From Microcaldota archaeon (lineage in GTDB: Archaea > Micrarchaeota > Micrarchaeia > Norongarragalinales > JACRGE01): a DNA stretch of 44,252 nt. This document shows, piece after piece, positions 38,232 through 44,252 of the stretch. Under the pieces are notes generated by a model. The model was given only the letters and a program-made list of their open reading frames with translations. It did not search any database and was not told where the DNA came from. How positions within the stretch are numbered: position 1 is the first letter of the stretch; each line of letters begins with the position of its first letter. The position numbers and the translations under genes were made by a program. Location: NCBI GenBank assembly GCA_016212465.1, contig JACRGE010000020.1:1-44252 (forward strand). Direction: 5' to 3'.

Positions 38232-39356
38232 ATGCAGACGATGAGCAACCTCGACTATTATCTCCTGGTAAGCGAACTCCAGCACTTGGTTGGAGCCAGG
38301 TTGAACAAGGTTTATGAACTCTCTACAGGACGCTTCCGACTCAAATTCCATAAAACAATTGAATTCAATCTAATCGTGGATTTAGGAAAGAGAATGCACT
38401 TAACAAAATTCATTGAAGAATCCCCCAAGCAGCCTCCGTCATTCGTCATGCTGTTGAGGAAATACCTTGAGAATGCCATTCTGAAAAGAGTGGAGCAACT
38501 GAATTTCGACAGGGTGGTGGTATTTTCTTTTGAAAAAAACGGAAATTACTCTCTTGTTTTTGAGATGCTTGAGGAAGGGAATGTAATTCTATGTGACTGC
38601 AGTTATTCAATCATTCAGCCATATAAGAAAGAGGATTTTTCGGCAAGAAGAATTCGGCCCAGGGAAAAGTACTTGCCTCCCCCTGTTTCCAAAAAAAAAC
38701 CGTTCGAACTCCAAGAAAATGATTTGGTTGAATTGAAGGGAAAACTAGTTCCAGCGCTTTCAAAAACTGTTTCAATCTCCCCCTTTTATCTGGAAGAGGC
38801 TTGCGCCAGGGCCGGCCTGAAATTCGACGCGGATCCAACCAAGCTTGCTGAATCAGGCAAAGCAAACCTTGTTCAGCAAATAAGGGCACTCGTCAACCAA
38901 AAACCCGCCCCAACAGTTTATTACGAAGGCAGTATTCCAGTTGCATACTCCCCTTTCCCTCTCTCCAAACTCTCCCGGCTTTCTGCAAGAAAAGCTCTTT
39001 CTTTCTCTGAAGCATTAGATGAATATTATCGAGCAAAACCTTTGACTGCAGGGAAGCCGAAAGTGATGAATTACGAAGATAAGCTGAAAAAACTAGAATT
39101 TTCTTTGGCTGAGCAAAGCAATGCTCTCGCACTCTTTGAAAAACAAGCCATCGAATCCAGAAAGAAAGGCGATTTTATATATGGGCGTTACCAGTTAGTT
39201 GAAGAGCTTTTGGAGAAAGCAATGGATTTAAAGAAAAAGAAGGTATCTAAAGAAGTAATTGAACGGGAACTGAATGCAATTTCCTCAAGAGGAGGACTCA
39301 AGGTAGTAGTAAAAGAAAACGCATTTGTTCTAAAAACTCCTGAGAATAAAGAATGA
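38232..39356 (+). CDS. NFACT family protein (RqcH/NEMF-like), lacking the NFACT-R domain
   Basis: The 374-residue protein begins with NFACT-N (about residues 5-140: LVSELQHLVGARLNKVYELS, FNLIVDLGKRMHLTKF, RRIRPREKYLPPP). A helix-hairpin-helix-like segment follows (VPALSKTVSISPFYLEEACARAGL), and then a coiled coil (about 275-350: YEDKLKKLEFSLAEQSNALAL... ELLEKAMDLKKKK). It stops there; full-length archaeal NFACT proteins run to 600 residues or more and end in NFACT-R. RqcH/NEMF proteins bind stalled large ribosomal subunits and recruit tRNA for tailing. No second half lies downstream, so the short form seems genuine. Confidence 0.85.
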   Translation: MQTMSNLDYYLLVSELQHLVGARLNKVYELSTGRFRLKFHKTIEFNLIVDLGKRMHLTKFIEESPKQPPSFVMLLRKYLENAILKRVEQLNFDRVVVFSFEKNGNYSLVFEMLEEGNVILCDCSYSIIQPYKKEDFSARRIRPREKYLPPPVSKKKPFELQENDLVELKGKLVPALSKTVSISPFYLEEACARAGLKFDADPTKLAESGKANLVQQIRALVNQKPAPTVYYEGSIPVAYSPFPLSKLSRLSARKALSFSEALDEYYRAKPLTAGKPKVMNYEDKLKKLEFSLAEQSNALALFEKQAIESRKKGDFIYGRYQLVEELLEKAMDLKKKKVSKEVIERELNAISSRGGLKVVVKENAFVLKTPENKE

Positions 39357-39399
39357 CTTGAGAATTGGAGCGCTGAAAAAACTAGAAGAATGTGTGAAT

Positions 39400-39660
39400 T
39401 TATTGTGCAAGGTTTCTCCTGTCTACGACCATCACGTCCTTGACGTTGAGCACCGCAGTGTAGGGAACTGTGATGAGGCCGCCGCCTTCTTTTTTAGCCA
39501 TTGCCGCAAGCGTGGAATCAGGATTAGGCTCAACCAATATGCCCTCTAGTTTTCCGGTTAACTCATTGAAGTATAGGTCAACTACTCTACCCAAGTCCTC
39601 CCCATCGGTCGTTATAATCCTTTTTCCAGACAATTGTTTAGCGATAACGTATTTTACCAT
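39400..39660 (-). CDS. PRC-barrel domain protein
   Basis: The ATG at 39660 with gggtgaaaaac before it gives 86 residues, beginning MVKYVIAKQLSGKRIITTD, then DLGRVVDLYFNELTGKLEGILVEP and a VPYTAVLNVKDVMVV end, a complete PRC-barrel. The ORF track extends upstream through two 14-codon repeats; I regard those as 5' sequence, though an in-frame longer protein cannot be excluded. It is a paralogue, in broad terms, of the gene at 2285-2605. Function unknown. Confidence 0.75.
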   Translation of the reverse strand: MVKYVIAKQLSGKRIITTDGEDLGRVVDLYFNELTGKLEGILVEPNPDSTLAAMAKKEGGGLITVPYTAVLNVKDVMVVDRRNLAQ

Positions 39661-39670
39661 GTTTTTCACC

Positions 39671-39754
39671 CGTATGAGGAACCAAGGTTCCTTCAATCCT
39701 CCTTTTTGCAAACGTGTGAGGAACCAAGGTTCCCTCAACCCTTCTTTTCGCAAG
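39671..39754 (-). repeat. Two tandem 42-bp repeats upstream of the PRC-barrel gene
   Basis: Units 39671-39712 and 39713-39754 share CGTRTGAGGAACCAAGGTTCCYTCAA and a T-rich second half; most positions match. Each contains the inverted repeat GGAACC-AA-GGTTCC. The unit length of 14 codons keeps the upstream frame open, which would encode a GLKEPWFLIR-type peptide repeat. The hairpins could act in the mRNA leader or as operators. Confidence 0.7.
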
Positions 39755-40034
39755 CGAGGCGCTTTTGATTCCTCTTTGTAAACGCGACTTACAATACGTT
39801 CACTTTATAAACGCTTAAATATCTTTTCATTGCATCGCTTTTTATACCTTTTCATTTTTTTTAATATCCTCTCCAGATGCTCGTGGCCGACTGCACTCTG
39901 ACAAAATGTAAGCAATAAAATCGGTCTAAATGTTCTGCGCGCAGCCCACGCACCACGCAATATTTAAATACCCCCAACTTATTGATTTATTGCTGTTTGA
40001 GCAGTTGATGCTTCAAGAGAGGGGGAGGATTCAA

Positions 40035-40304
40035 ATGAAGATAAAGGATGAAGTAATGAAGGTCATTGAAGGATTGAAGAAGCAGGGTTTCAACCCCGTT
40101 GATGCTGTTTTCGAAGGTGCATTAGGTGTAAAAGAGGATGCCACGCTGGCTTTCATGGACAAGCTCAACGACGCGCAGATGGTTTCTGGAGTCATAAGAA
40201 TCATCTACACAACTGAAGGCGACAACGTGCGCTTCGTGGAGATTCCGATCGGCCAGATGCCTGGCGGAGAAGAAATGCCCGAGGCACCCAAGAAAAGGCG
40301 TTAA
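40035..40304 (+). CDS. Small conserved-looking protein of unknown function
   Basis: The ATG at 40035 follows agagggggaggattcaa, an excellent ribosome site, so the longer ORF-track start is rejected. The 89-residue protein opens with a helix (MKIKDEVMKVIEGLKKQG), followed by FNPVDAVFEGALGVKEDATLAFMDKL and two strands (GVIRIIYTTEGDNVRFVEIPIG), and ends in an acidic then basic tail (GGEEMPEAPKKRR). It resembles a small alpha/beta fold; I do not recognise the family. Confidence 0.65.
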   Translation: MKIKDEVMKVIEGLKKQGFNPVDAVFEGALGVKEDATLAFMDKLNDAQMVSGVIRIIYTTEGDNVRFVEIPIGQMPGGEEMPEAPKKRR

Positions 40305-40345
40305 CTTTTCTTATTTTTATTTTTTTTAAATTTTTTATAATTATA
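40305..40345 (+). terminator. T-rich transcription end
   Basis: Right after the stop codon comes a dense T-tract, CTTTTCTTATTTTTATTTTTTTTAAATTTTTTATAATTAT. Runs of T's like this end transcription in archaea without a hairpin. Confidence 0.5.
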
Positions 40346-40379
40346 TTCTTCTCCTTCTAAATTTTTTTAGCTGGTTTTC

Positions 40380-41342
40380 ATGCACGCCCTGATCTCCCCA
40401 GAGGATGCTGTCAGACTCAAGAGAGCGGGTTATGTCATAGTTGGCGGGCACTCTGCAGTGAAAGTCTGCCACTGGACAAAGTTGAGTATCACAGGCAAGG
40501 GCTTTTGCTACAAGCAAAAGTTTTATGGAATACCCTCCCACAGGTGCCTCCAGTTCACTCCCGCGCTCCCCTTCTGCAACCACCGTTGTTTGTTCTGCTG
40601 GAGAAACACCGACATCACGATTCCACGATGGTCTGGGAACGTCGATGAGCCAAACGACCTTCTTGAGAAAGCTGTGCAAGCTCAAAGGAAATTGCTTAAC
40701 GGCTTTCCAGGAAACCCCGAAACCGAGTTGAAGAAGTGGAGGGAAGCCCAAAACCCTTGCCAGGCTGCGGTTTCCCTTGCAGGCGAGCCAACCTTATATC
40801 CCCGTCTTCCTGACCTCCTGCGCGAACTGAACAAGAAGGGAATGACTTCTTTTTTAGTCTCTAATGGAATAAACCCCTCCATGCTGGAAAAGCTTGCGGA
40901 TGAAAAAGCTCTCCCCACCCAACTTTACGTCTCCCTATGCTCTTACAACAAACGAATTTATTCAAGGGTTCACAGACCCTTGGTGAAGGGAGGCTGGGAG
41001 CGGTTGAGCGAGTCTCTGGAACTCTTGGATTCAATCAAAACCAGGAGAACCCTGCGCGTGACTCTCGTAAAGGGATTGAACTTCGAGCATCCTGAGGAGT
41101 ATGCGGAGCTGATAGAAAGAAGTGGAGTGGATTACGTTGAGGTAAAAGCATACATGCACGTTGGCTCATCCATTCGCCGGCTTGCGGAAGAGGTCATGCC
41201 TTCGCACGAGGAAATAAATGCTTTTGCAACCGAGCTTGCAGGTGAATGCGGTTACTTGGTTTCCGACGACCATCCTGTTTCAAGGGTTGTTTTGCTGTCA
41301 AAGGATAAGCGTGCTGAAAAAAATAGGGGGATAAAAAGGTGA
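40380..41342 (+). CDS. taw1: 4-demethylwyosine synthase, radical SAM
   Basis: The 320-residue radical SAM enzyme is homologous to Taw1/TYW1. It has CLQFTPALPFCNHRCLFCW: the CxxxCxxC cluster binding the radical 4Fe-4S and the preceding Cys of the second cluster region. SLAGEPTLYPRLPDLL (GEP motif) and VEVKAYMHVGSS are also typical. It condenses N1-methylguanosine-37 of tRNA-Phe with a two-carbon unit from pyruvate, making the wyosine tricycle. The archaeal form lacks the flavodoxin domain of eukaryotic TYW1, as here. The ATG is at 40380. No Trm5 or Taw2 gene is adjacent in the window. Confidence 0.9.
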   Translation: MHALISPEDAVRLKRAGYVIVGGHSAVKVCHWTKLSITGKGFCYKQKFYGIPSHRCLQFTPALPFCNHRCLFCWRNTDITIPRWSGNVDEPNDLLEKAVQAQRKLLNGFPGNPETELKKWREAQNPCQAAVSLAGEPTLYPRLPDLLRELNKKGMTSFLVSNGINPSMLEKLADEKALPTQLYVSLCSYNKRIYSRVHRPLVKGGWERLSESLELLDSIKTRRTLRVTLVKGLNFEHPEEYAELIERSGVDYVEVKAYMHVGSSIRRLAEEVMPSHEEINAFATELAGECGYLVSDDHPVSRVVLLSKDKRAEKNRGIKR

Positions 41343-41346
41343 GAAA

Positions 41347-41775
41347 ATGATTTCGAAAAGTGAGGGGCGGCGTATCATGATAAGGTTTGAGGACGGAGAT
41401 GAGTTCTTCCAAAAACTGGGTGAAGCAGTCGCAGAGCACGAAATTTCATCTGGAATCATTCTGTGCTCTATTGGGATGATGCGTCAGGTTACCCTCGAAT
41501 TCTATATGGGACGGGAAAAAGGCTATTTGAGGAATCAAATCGGCGGGCCTCTTGAAGTGGTTTCATTGCAAGGCAACATCGGACTAAAAGCTGGAAAGCC
41601 AATTTTTCACGTGCACGCCTGCTTAGCTGATTCTGCGGGAAAAGTAGTAGGAGGCCATTTGAAGCAAGCGACAGTTCACTTTACAAATGAAATGCTTGTT
41701 ATGAGATTTGACGAGATTAAACTCTTGAGAAAATTTGAGGAATCAAGTGGTTTGAACGGGCTTTTCTTCAGCTAG
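41347..41775 (+). CDS. PPC/DUF296 domain protein
   Basis: The 142-residue protein is a single PPC (plants and prokaryotes conserved, DUF296) domain: GRRIMIRFEDGDEFFQKL, SSGIILCSIGMMRQVTLEFY, LEVVSLQGNIG, FHVHACLADSAGKVVGGHL. The His-x-His-Ala and GGHL residues form a putative metal site. Members trimerise and may bind DNA or act as small-molecule or metal proteins. It starts 5 nt after taw1 and is probably co-transcribed. Its end overlaps that of the convergent YjbQ gene by 4 nt. Confidence 0.85.
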   Translation: MISKSEGRRIMIRFEDGDEFFQKLGEAVAEHEISSGIILCSIGMMRQVTLEFYMGREKGYLRNQIGGPLEVVSLQGNIGLKAGKPIFHVHACLADSAGKVVGGHLKQATVHFTNEMLVMRFDEIKLLRKFEESSGLNGLFFS

Positions 41776-42167
41776 TTCACTGAAACGAACTTCAACAGTA
41801 TCCTTCTCCTCCTTGGTCCGTCAAGTTCCATCAAAATTATTCGCTGCCACGTCCCAAGGATGAGCTTCCCTCCTTGCACGAAAACGAATTTTTGTTCTCC
41901 CATGACTGCATTTCCGATATGTGCAGCTGCGTTGTCGTCAATCTCGTTGTGCTTCCAATCCGTTTTTTCTAATTCAGTGAAATACTTCTCGTAATCTTCC
42001 TTTATGTTCGGCTCGAACTCGTTGATGAAGAGGGCAGCGGTGCAGTGAGGTAAATAAATGAACAGGATTCCTTCTCTCCACTTGTTTTTTTCAACCACTT
42101 TTTCAATTTCCTCCGTTATGTCCACCGCTTCTGCCTTCTTTTTTGAGGTAACTGCGATTTCTTCCAT
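41772..42167 (-). CDS. YjbQ/UPF0047 family protein
   Basis: The 131-residue protein matches YjbQ/UPF0047: PHCTAALFINEFEPNIKEDY, WKHNEIDDNAAAHIGNAVMG and GKLILGTWQRIILMELDGPRRR. The conserved His, Asn, Glu and Asp form the putative active site. YjbQ relatives have weak thiamine phosphate synthase activity. Here it lies in a leftward run with DUF63 and ThiL, next to a ThiE gene, which makes a link to thiamine more than chance. It follows the DUF63 gene without a gap. Confidence 0.9.
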   Translation of the reverse strand: MEEIAVTSKKKAEAVDITEEIEKVVEKNKWREGILFIYLPHCTAALFINEFEPNIKEDYEKYFTELEKTDWKHNEIDDNAAAHIGNAVMGEQKFVFVQGGKLILGTWQRIILMELDGPRRRRILLKFVSVN

Positions 42168-43010
42168 TTAAACCCCTAAAACTATCCTAAGGAAATCCCT
42201 GAGGCCCGGTGCAAGCCCAAAAACAGTTATAATCAAGAGGATGTATCCCCGGGTTTCCCTTTCTCTGCTTTCCTTCAGCTCCCTTCCAACTATTTCAACA
42301 AGCAATATTGCAAAAGCTACCTTGATCAAGAAGAAGAAAACAGGACCGATTGAGCCAAAAATGAAATTCTCAACAACGTGTTGCCCTGCGTAACCACCGA
42401 ACTGAACTCCAATAAAGCTGGCTGCTCCATCAAATCCTTGGGAAAGCACAGTCATTCTCTCCAGATTCCCGCTTGTTTTTTTCCTCACTCTGTTCAAGAG
42501 CTCAAGGGTCCCAACCCCAACAAGCGCCAGTGCAATAATCATGACACCATACCTAACGTTTGGTAAACTAAAGCCAGTCTTTATCAACAAGAAAAAAAGT
42601 GCAGTGAGCGCCAGCATCACTCCAATGGCCTTCACTGTTTTGGCCAAATGCACGCCCTTTTTTTTCTGGAGCGCCAGTGCAAACAGAATTGAGGAAATGG
42701 TTGCGATGAATACAGTAACATAAATCCCTGGCGTGATTAGATAAAGCTCGCGCGGAAGCACTTTCGCATCCACGCACACCCTGATCGTGCTGCCAAGAAA
42801 AACAAATGGGATTATGGAGTAGAAGAATTGTTCGTTTATTTCAATGCCCAGCTGCCTGATGAGCCTGTAGATAAGGTAGATCGCGGCGAGTGCGATCGCA
42901 GCATAAGCCAGGGTATTCACGGGGTTAAACGGCCCATACTTCTGAGGGTCCTCCAACGGATTGAGGAAGTAATTCCTGACGAACTCTGTGATTGCAGAAA
43001 ACAAATCCAC
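42168..43010 (-). CDS. DUF63 family membrane protein
   Basis: The 280-residue protein has about seven or eight hydrophobic helices and the DUF63 hallmarks: YGPFNPVNTLAYAAIAL near the start, INEQFFYSIIPFVFLGSTIRVCVDAKVL, and YLITPGIYVTVFIAT. DUF63 is nearly confined to archaea; its function is unknown, though an intramembrane enzyme or transporter role is possible. Translation starts with GTG at 43010. It is flanked by thiL upstream (80 bp) and by yjbQ downstream with no spacer. Confidence 0.85.
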   Translation of the reverse strand: MDLFSAITEFVRNYFLNPLEDPQKYGPFNPVNTLAYAAIALAAIYLIYRLIRQLGIEINEQFFYSIIPFVFLGSTIRVCVDAKVLPRELYLITPGIYVTVFIATISSILFALALQKKKGVHLAKTVKAIGVMLALTALFFLLIKTGFSLPNVRYGVMIIALALVGVGTLELLNRVRKKTSGNLERMTVLSQGFDGAASFIGVQFGGYAGQHVVENFIFGSIGPVFFFLIKVAFAILLVEIVGRELKESRERETRGYILLIITVFGLAPGLRDFLRIVLGV

Positions 43011-43090
43011 TCGCTCACCAGCATTTGAATAAAATTAATCATGCTTAGTCATTACTGCTTTTCCACATAAATTGTTTTCCAATGCTCCAC

Positions 43091-44023
43091 TCAGTTGGAA
43101 ACAAAGTGTTCGTAACCCTTTGCCGCCAGTTTCCTTTGTTTGTTGCCTCTCTCCAGGAAAATACCTTCGCCTTCCTCTACCCTACCTGCCACGATGCCTT
43201 CAGTGGGCTGTGGTGTCGTAAAAATTATCTGATAGTCTTCCCCGTAATGGAGCGCCAGCTCTTCAGGATCAAAGCCGTTTGCTTCACAAAAATGCAGGAA
43301 CTCTTTGTCAATAGGGATTCTCTCCCACTCAATTGTTATCCTCTTTTTGCTCAACCGCGCGATTTCTCCAAGCTCGAATGCCAGCCCGTCCGAGACATCT
43401 ATGCCGGCATTCGCATGCGGCCAAATTCTTTTGCACAACTCGAAATCGATTTGAGGGTTTTGTTGCGCTTCGATGAATTTTTGAGGACCGCTTAGTTTGT
43501 TTTTCAGCATCAGATAGCCGGCTGCTGCATTCCCAATAGGGCCAGTCAAAACAATACAATCGCCTTCCTGCGCGCCGTTGCGCAGAATGGGTCTTCCCTC
43601 AATTTCGCCGAGGAAAGCGGTTGAATAAAAAAACTCGGGGCTCTTGTTCGTGTCGCCCCCAATCAGATGTGCGGAATATTTTTGCAGTTCATTACTCATC
43701 GCGCCATACATTTTTTCCAAAATATCCATTTCAAGCTCTGCAGGAGCGCCGATATTCAACAGCAGGTACTTTGGGAGAGCGCCTTTCGCGAGCAAATCCG
43801 TTACTGAGGAAGTGACTATCTTTCGCCCAATGCTTTCTGCATCCTCTACGAGCAAATGGGTTTTGAAAAAGCCCATGTCTGTCGTTATGGCCATCTTTTT
43901 TCCACCGAATTCGAAAATGGCTGCGTCTTCGTCGAAGTCCGAGATAAAATTGTCTTTTCTGGTTGCCATAAGGTTTTTAACCGCTTCAATAACTTTTCTC
44001 TCACCCAGCTCTCTAAGTTGCAT
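43091..44023 (-). CDS. thiL: Thiamine-monophosphate kinase
   Basis: The 310-residue protein is a PurM/ThiL-fold kinase that phosphorylates thiamine monophosphate to the active diphosphate. Motifs: DFDEDAAIFEFGGKKMAITTDM with the first metal-binding Asp residues, VTSSVTDLLAKGALPKYLLL, LIGGDTNKSP, VLTGPIGNAAAGYL, ANAGIDVSDGLAFEL (Mg site) and HYGEDYQIIF. The length is normal. It is divergent from thiE, so one intergenic region of 55 bp controls both; no TPP riboswitch is evident there. Confidence 0.93.
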   Translation of the reverse strand: MQLRELGERKVIEAVKNLMATRKDNFISDFDEDAAIFEFGGKKMAITTDMGFFKTHLLVEDAESIGRKIVTSSVTDLLAKGALPKYLLLNIGAPAELEMDILEKMYGAMSNELQKYSAHLIGGDTNKSPEFFYSTAFLGEIEGRPILRNGAQEGDCIVLTGPIGNAAAGYLMLKNKLSGPQKFIEAQQNPQIDFELCKRIWPHANAGIDVSDGLAFELGEIARLSKKRITIEWERIPIDKEFLHFCEANGFDPEELALHYGEDYQIIFTTPQPTEGIVAGRVEEGEGIFLERGNKQRKLAAKGYEHFVSN

Positions 44024-44078
44024 AAAGTAGTTTAAGAACCAAAACTAAATAATGATATTTGGTGGGGGGAGTGTTACG

Positions 44079-44252
44079 ATGGAAGAACTGAAGACGCTGC
44101 ACGTAATCACGGATTCATCGCGTGGTCATCGTGAAATGACCCGTGCTGCTTTGAGGGGAGGCGTGAAAGTAATTCAGTTCCGGGACAAGAATGCGAGCGA
44201 CGAGGAAATGATTTTAATCGGGAGGAGGCTGCGCGAGATAACGAAAGGAAAA
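44079..44252 (+). CDS. thiE: Thiamine-phosphate synthase, 3' end cut by window edge
   Basis: The ATG at 44079 follows ggtggggggagtgttacg and the frame is open to the edge (58 codons). MEELKTLHVITDSSRG is strand 1 of the ThiE TIM barrel, and GGVKVIQFRDKNASDEEM is the conserved strand-2 motif (usually ..vQlReK..) that binds pyrophosphate. ThiE joins the pyrimidine and thiazole halves of thiamine. Only the first quarter of the protein is inside the window, and the neighbouring thiL supports the assignment. Confidence 0.85.
   Translation, partial: MEELKTLHVITDSSRGHREMTRAALRGGVKVIQFRDKNASDEEMILIGRRLREITKGK

Noticed and set aside
1-44252. CRISPR array, insertion sequence or integrase
   Set aside because: No regularly spaced repeats, transposase motifs or terminal inverted repeats with target duplications were seen.

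Overview
The window is chromosomal DNA from an archaeon. It carries transcription factor TFE, RNA polymerase subunit Rpo6/K, a histone, archaeal enolase and archaeal-type phosphoglycerate mutase, D-aminoacyl-tRNA deacylase DtdA, a geranylgeranyl-reductase family flavoprotein, a beta-CASP RNase of the aCPSF2 type, 4-demethylwyosine synthase, DUF63 and an initiator tRNA with archaeal features. TATA boxes, T-rich gene ends and many short lineage-specific genes fit an uncultivated, possibly DPANN-like lineage. The sequence alone does not let me name the phylum.

Layout. 1-3.5 kb: a rhomboid protease running off the left edge, a tRNA-Lys and an initiator tRNA-Met that are both interrupted in the T-loop, tfe, a PRC-barrel protein and two small proteins. 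3.7-7.8 kb: a lower-glycolysis run (enolase, apgM) with a DJ-1/PfpI protein, a HhH Fe-S DNA glycosylase and a zinc-ribbon protein. 7.8-11.2 kb: unknown helical proteins, an acidic zinc protein and an extraordinary tyrosine-rich secreted peptide. 11.4-16.4 kb: an accessory-looking block of unknown genes, including a tight five-gene operon, a predicted ribbon-helix-helix regulator, duplicated palindromes and a long gene-free stretch.

16.4-26.4 kb is the centrepiece. After an Lhr-type helicase comes a eukaryote-like ubiquitin conjugation locus: a ubiquitin-like protein with Gly-Gly followed by an 8-residue tail, an E2, an Rpn11-like JAMM peptidase, a winged-helix/RING protein that could be an E3, and a UBA3-like E1. 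A shared divergent promoter appears to drive the Ub-E2 arm and the JAMM-RING arm. Woven into the operons are genes not expected from the known Caldiarchaeum-type cluster: two paralogues that I read as aspartoacylase/M14-like metallohydrolases (one after E2, one fused by overlap to E1), two small charged proteins sharing an N-terminal motif, one in each arm, and an alpha/beta hydrolase split by a one-base frameshift. A plausible scheme is: JAMM trims the precursor to Gly-Gly, E1 adenylates and loads it, E2 carries it, the RING protein directs transfer, and JAMM removes it; the M14-like pair may process tails or act on conjugates.

26.4-44.3 kb: a second rhomboid, an inverted-repeat-rich region with a candidate structured RNA before an AAA ATPase, a histone, two paralogous Cys-rich membrane-anchored surface proteins, a transglutaminase-like protein with Ser at the Cys position, aCPSF2, a RecJ-like DHH phosphoesterase, ferredoxin plus GGR flavoprotein, another candidate structured RNA, rpoK, an NFACT protein lacking its C-terminal domain, a second PRC-barrel gene behind tandem 42-bp repeats, Taw1, a DUF296 protein and a thiamine-associated end (YjbQ, ThiL, and ThiE cut by the right edge).
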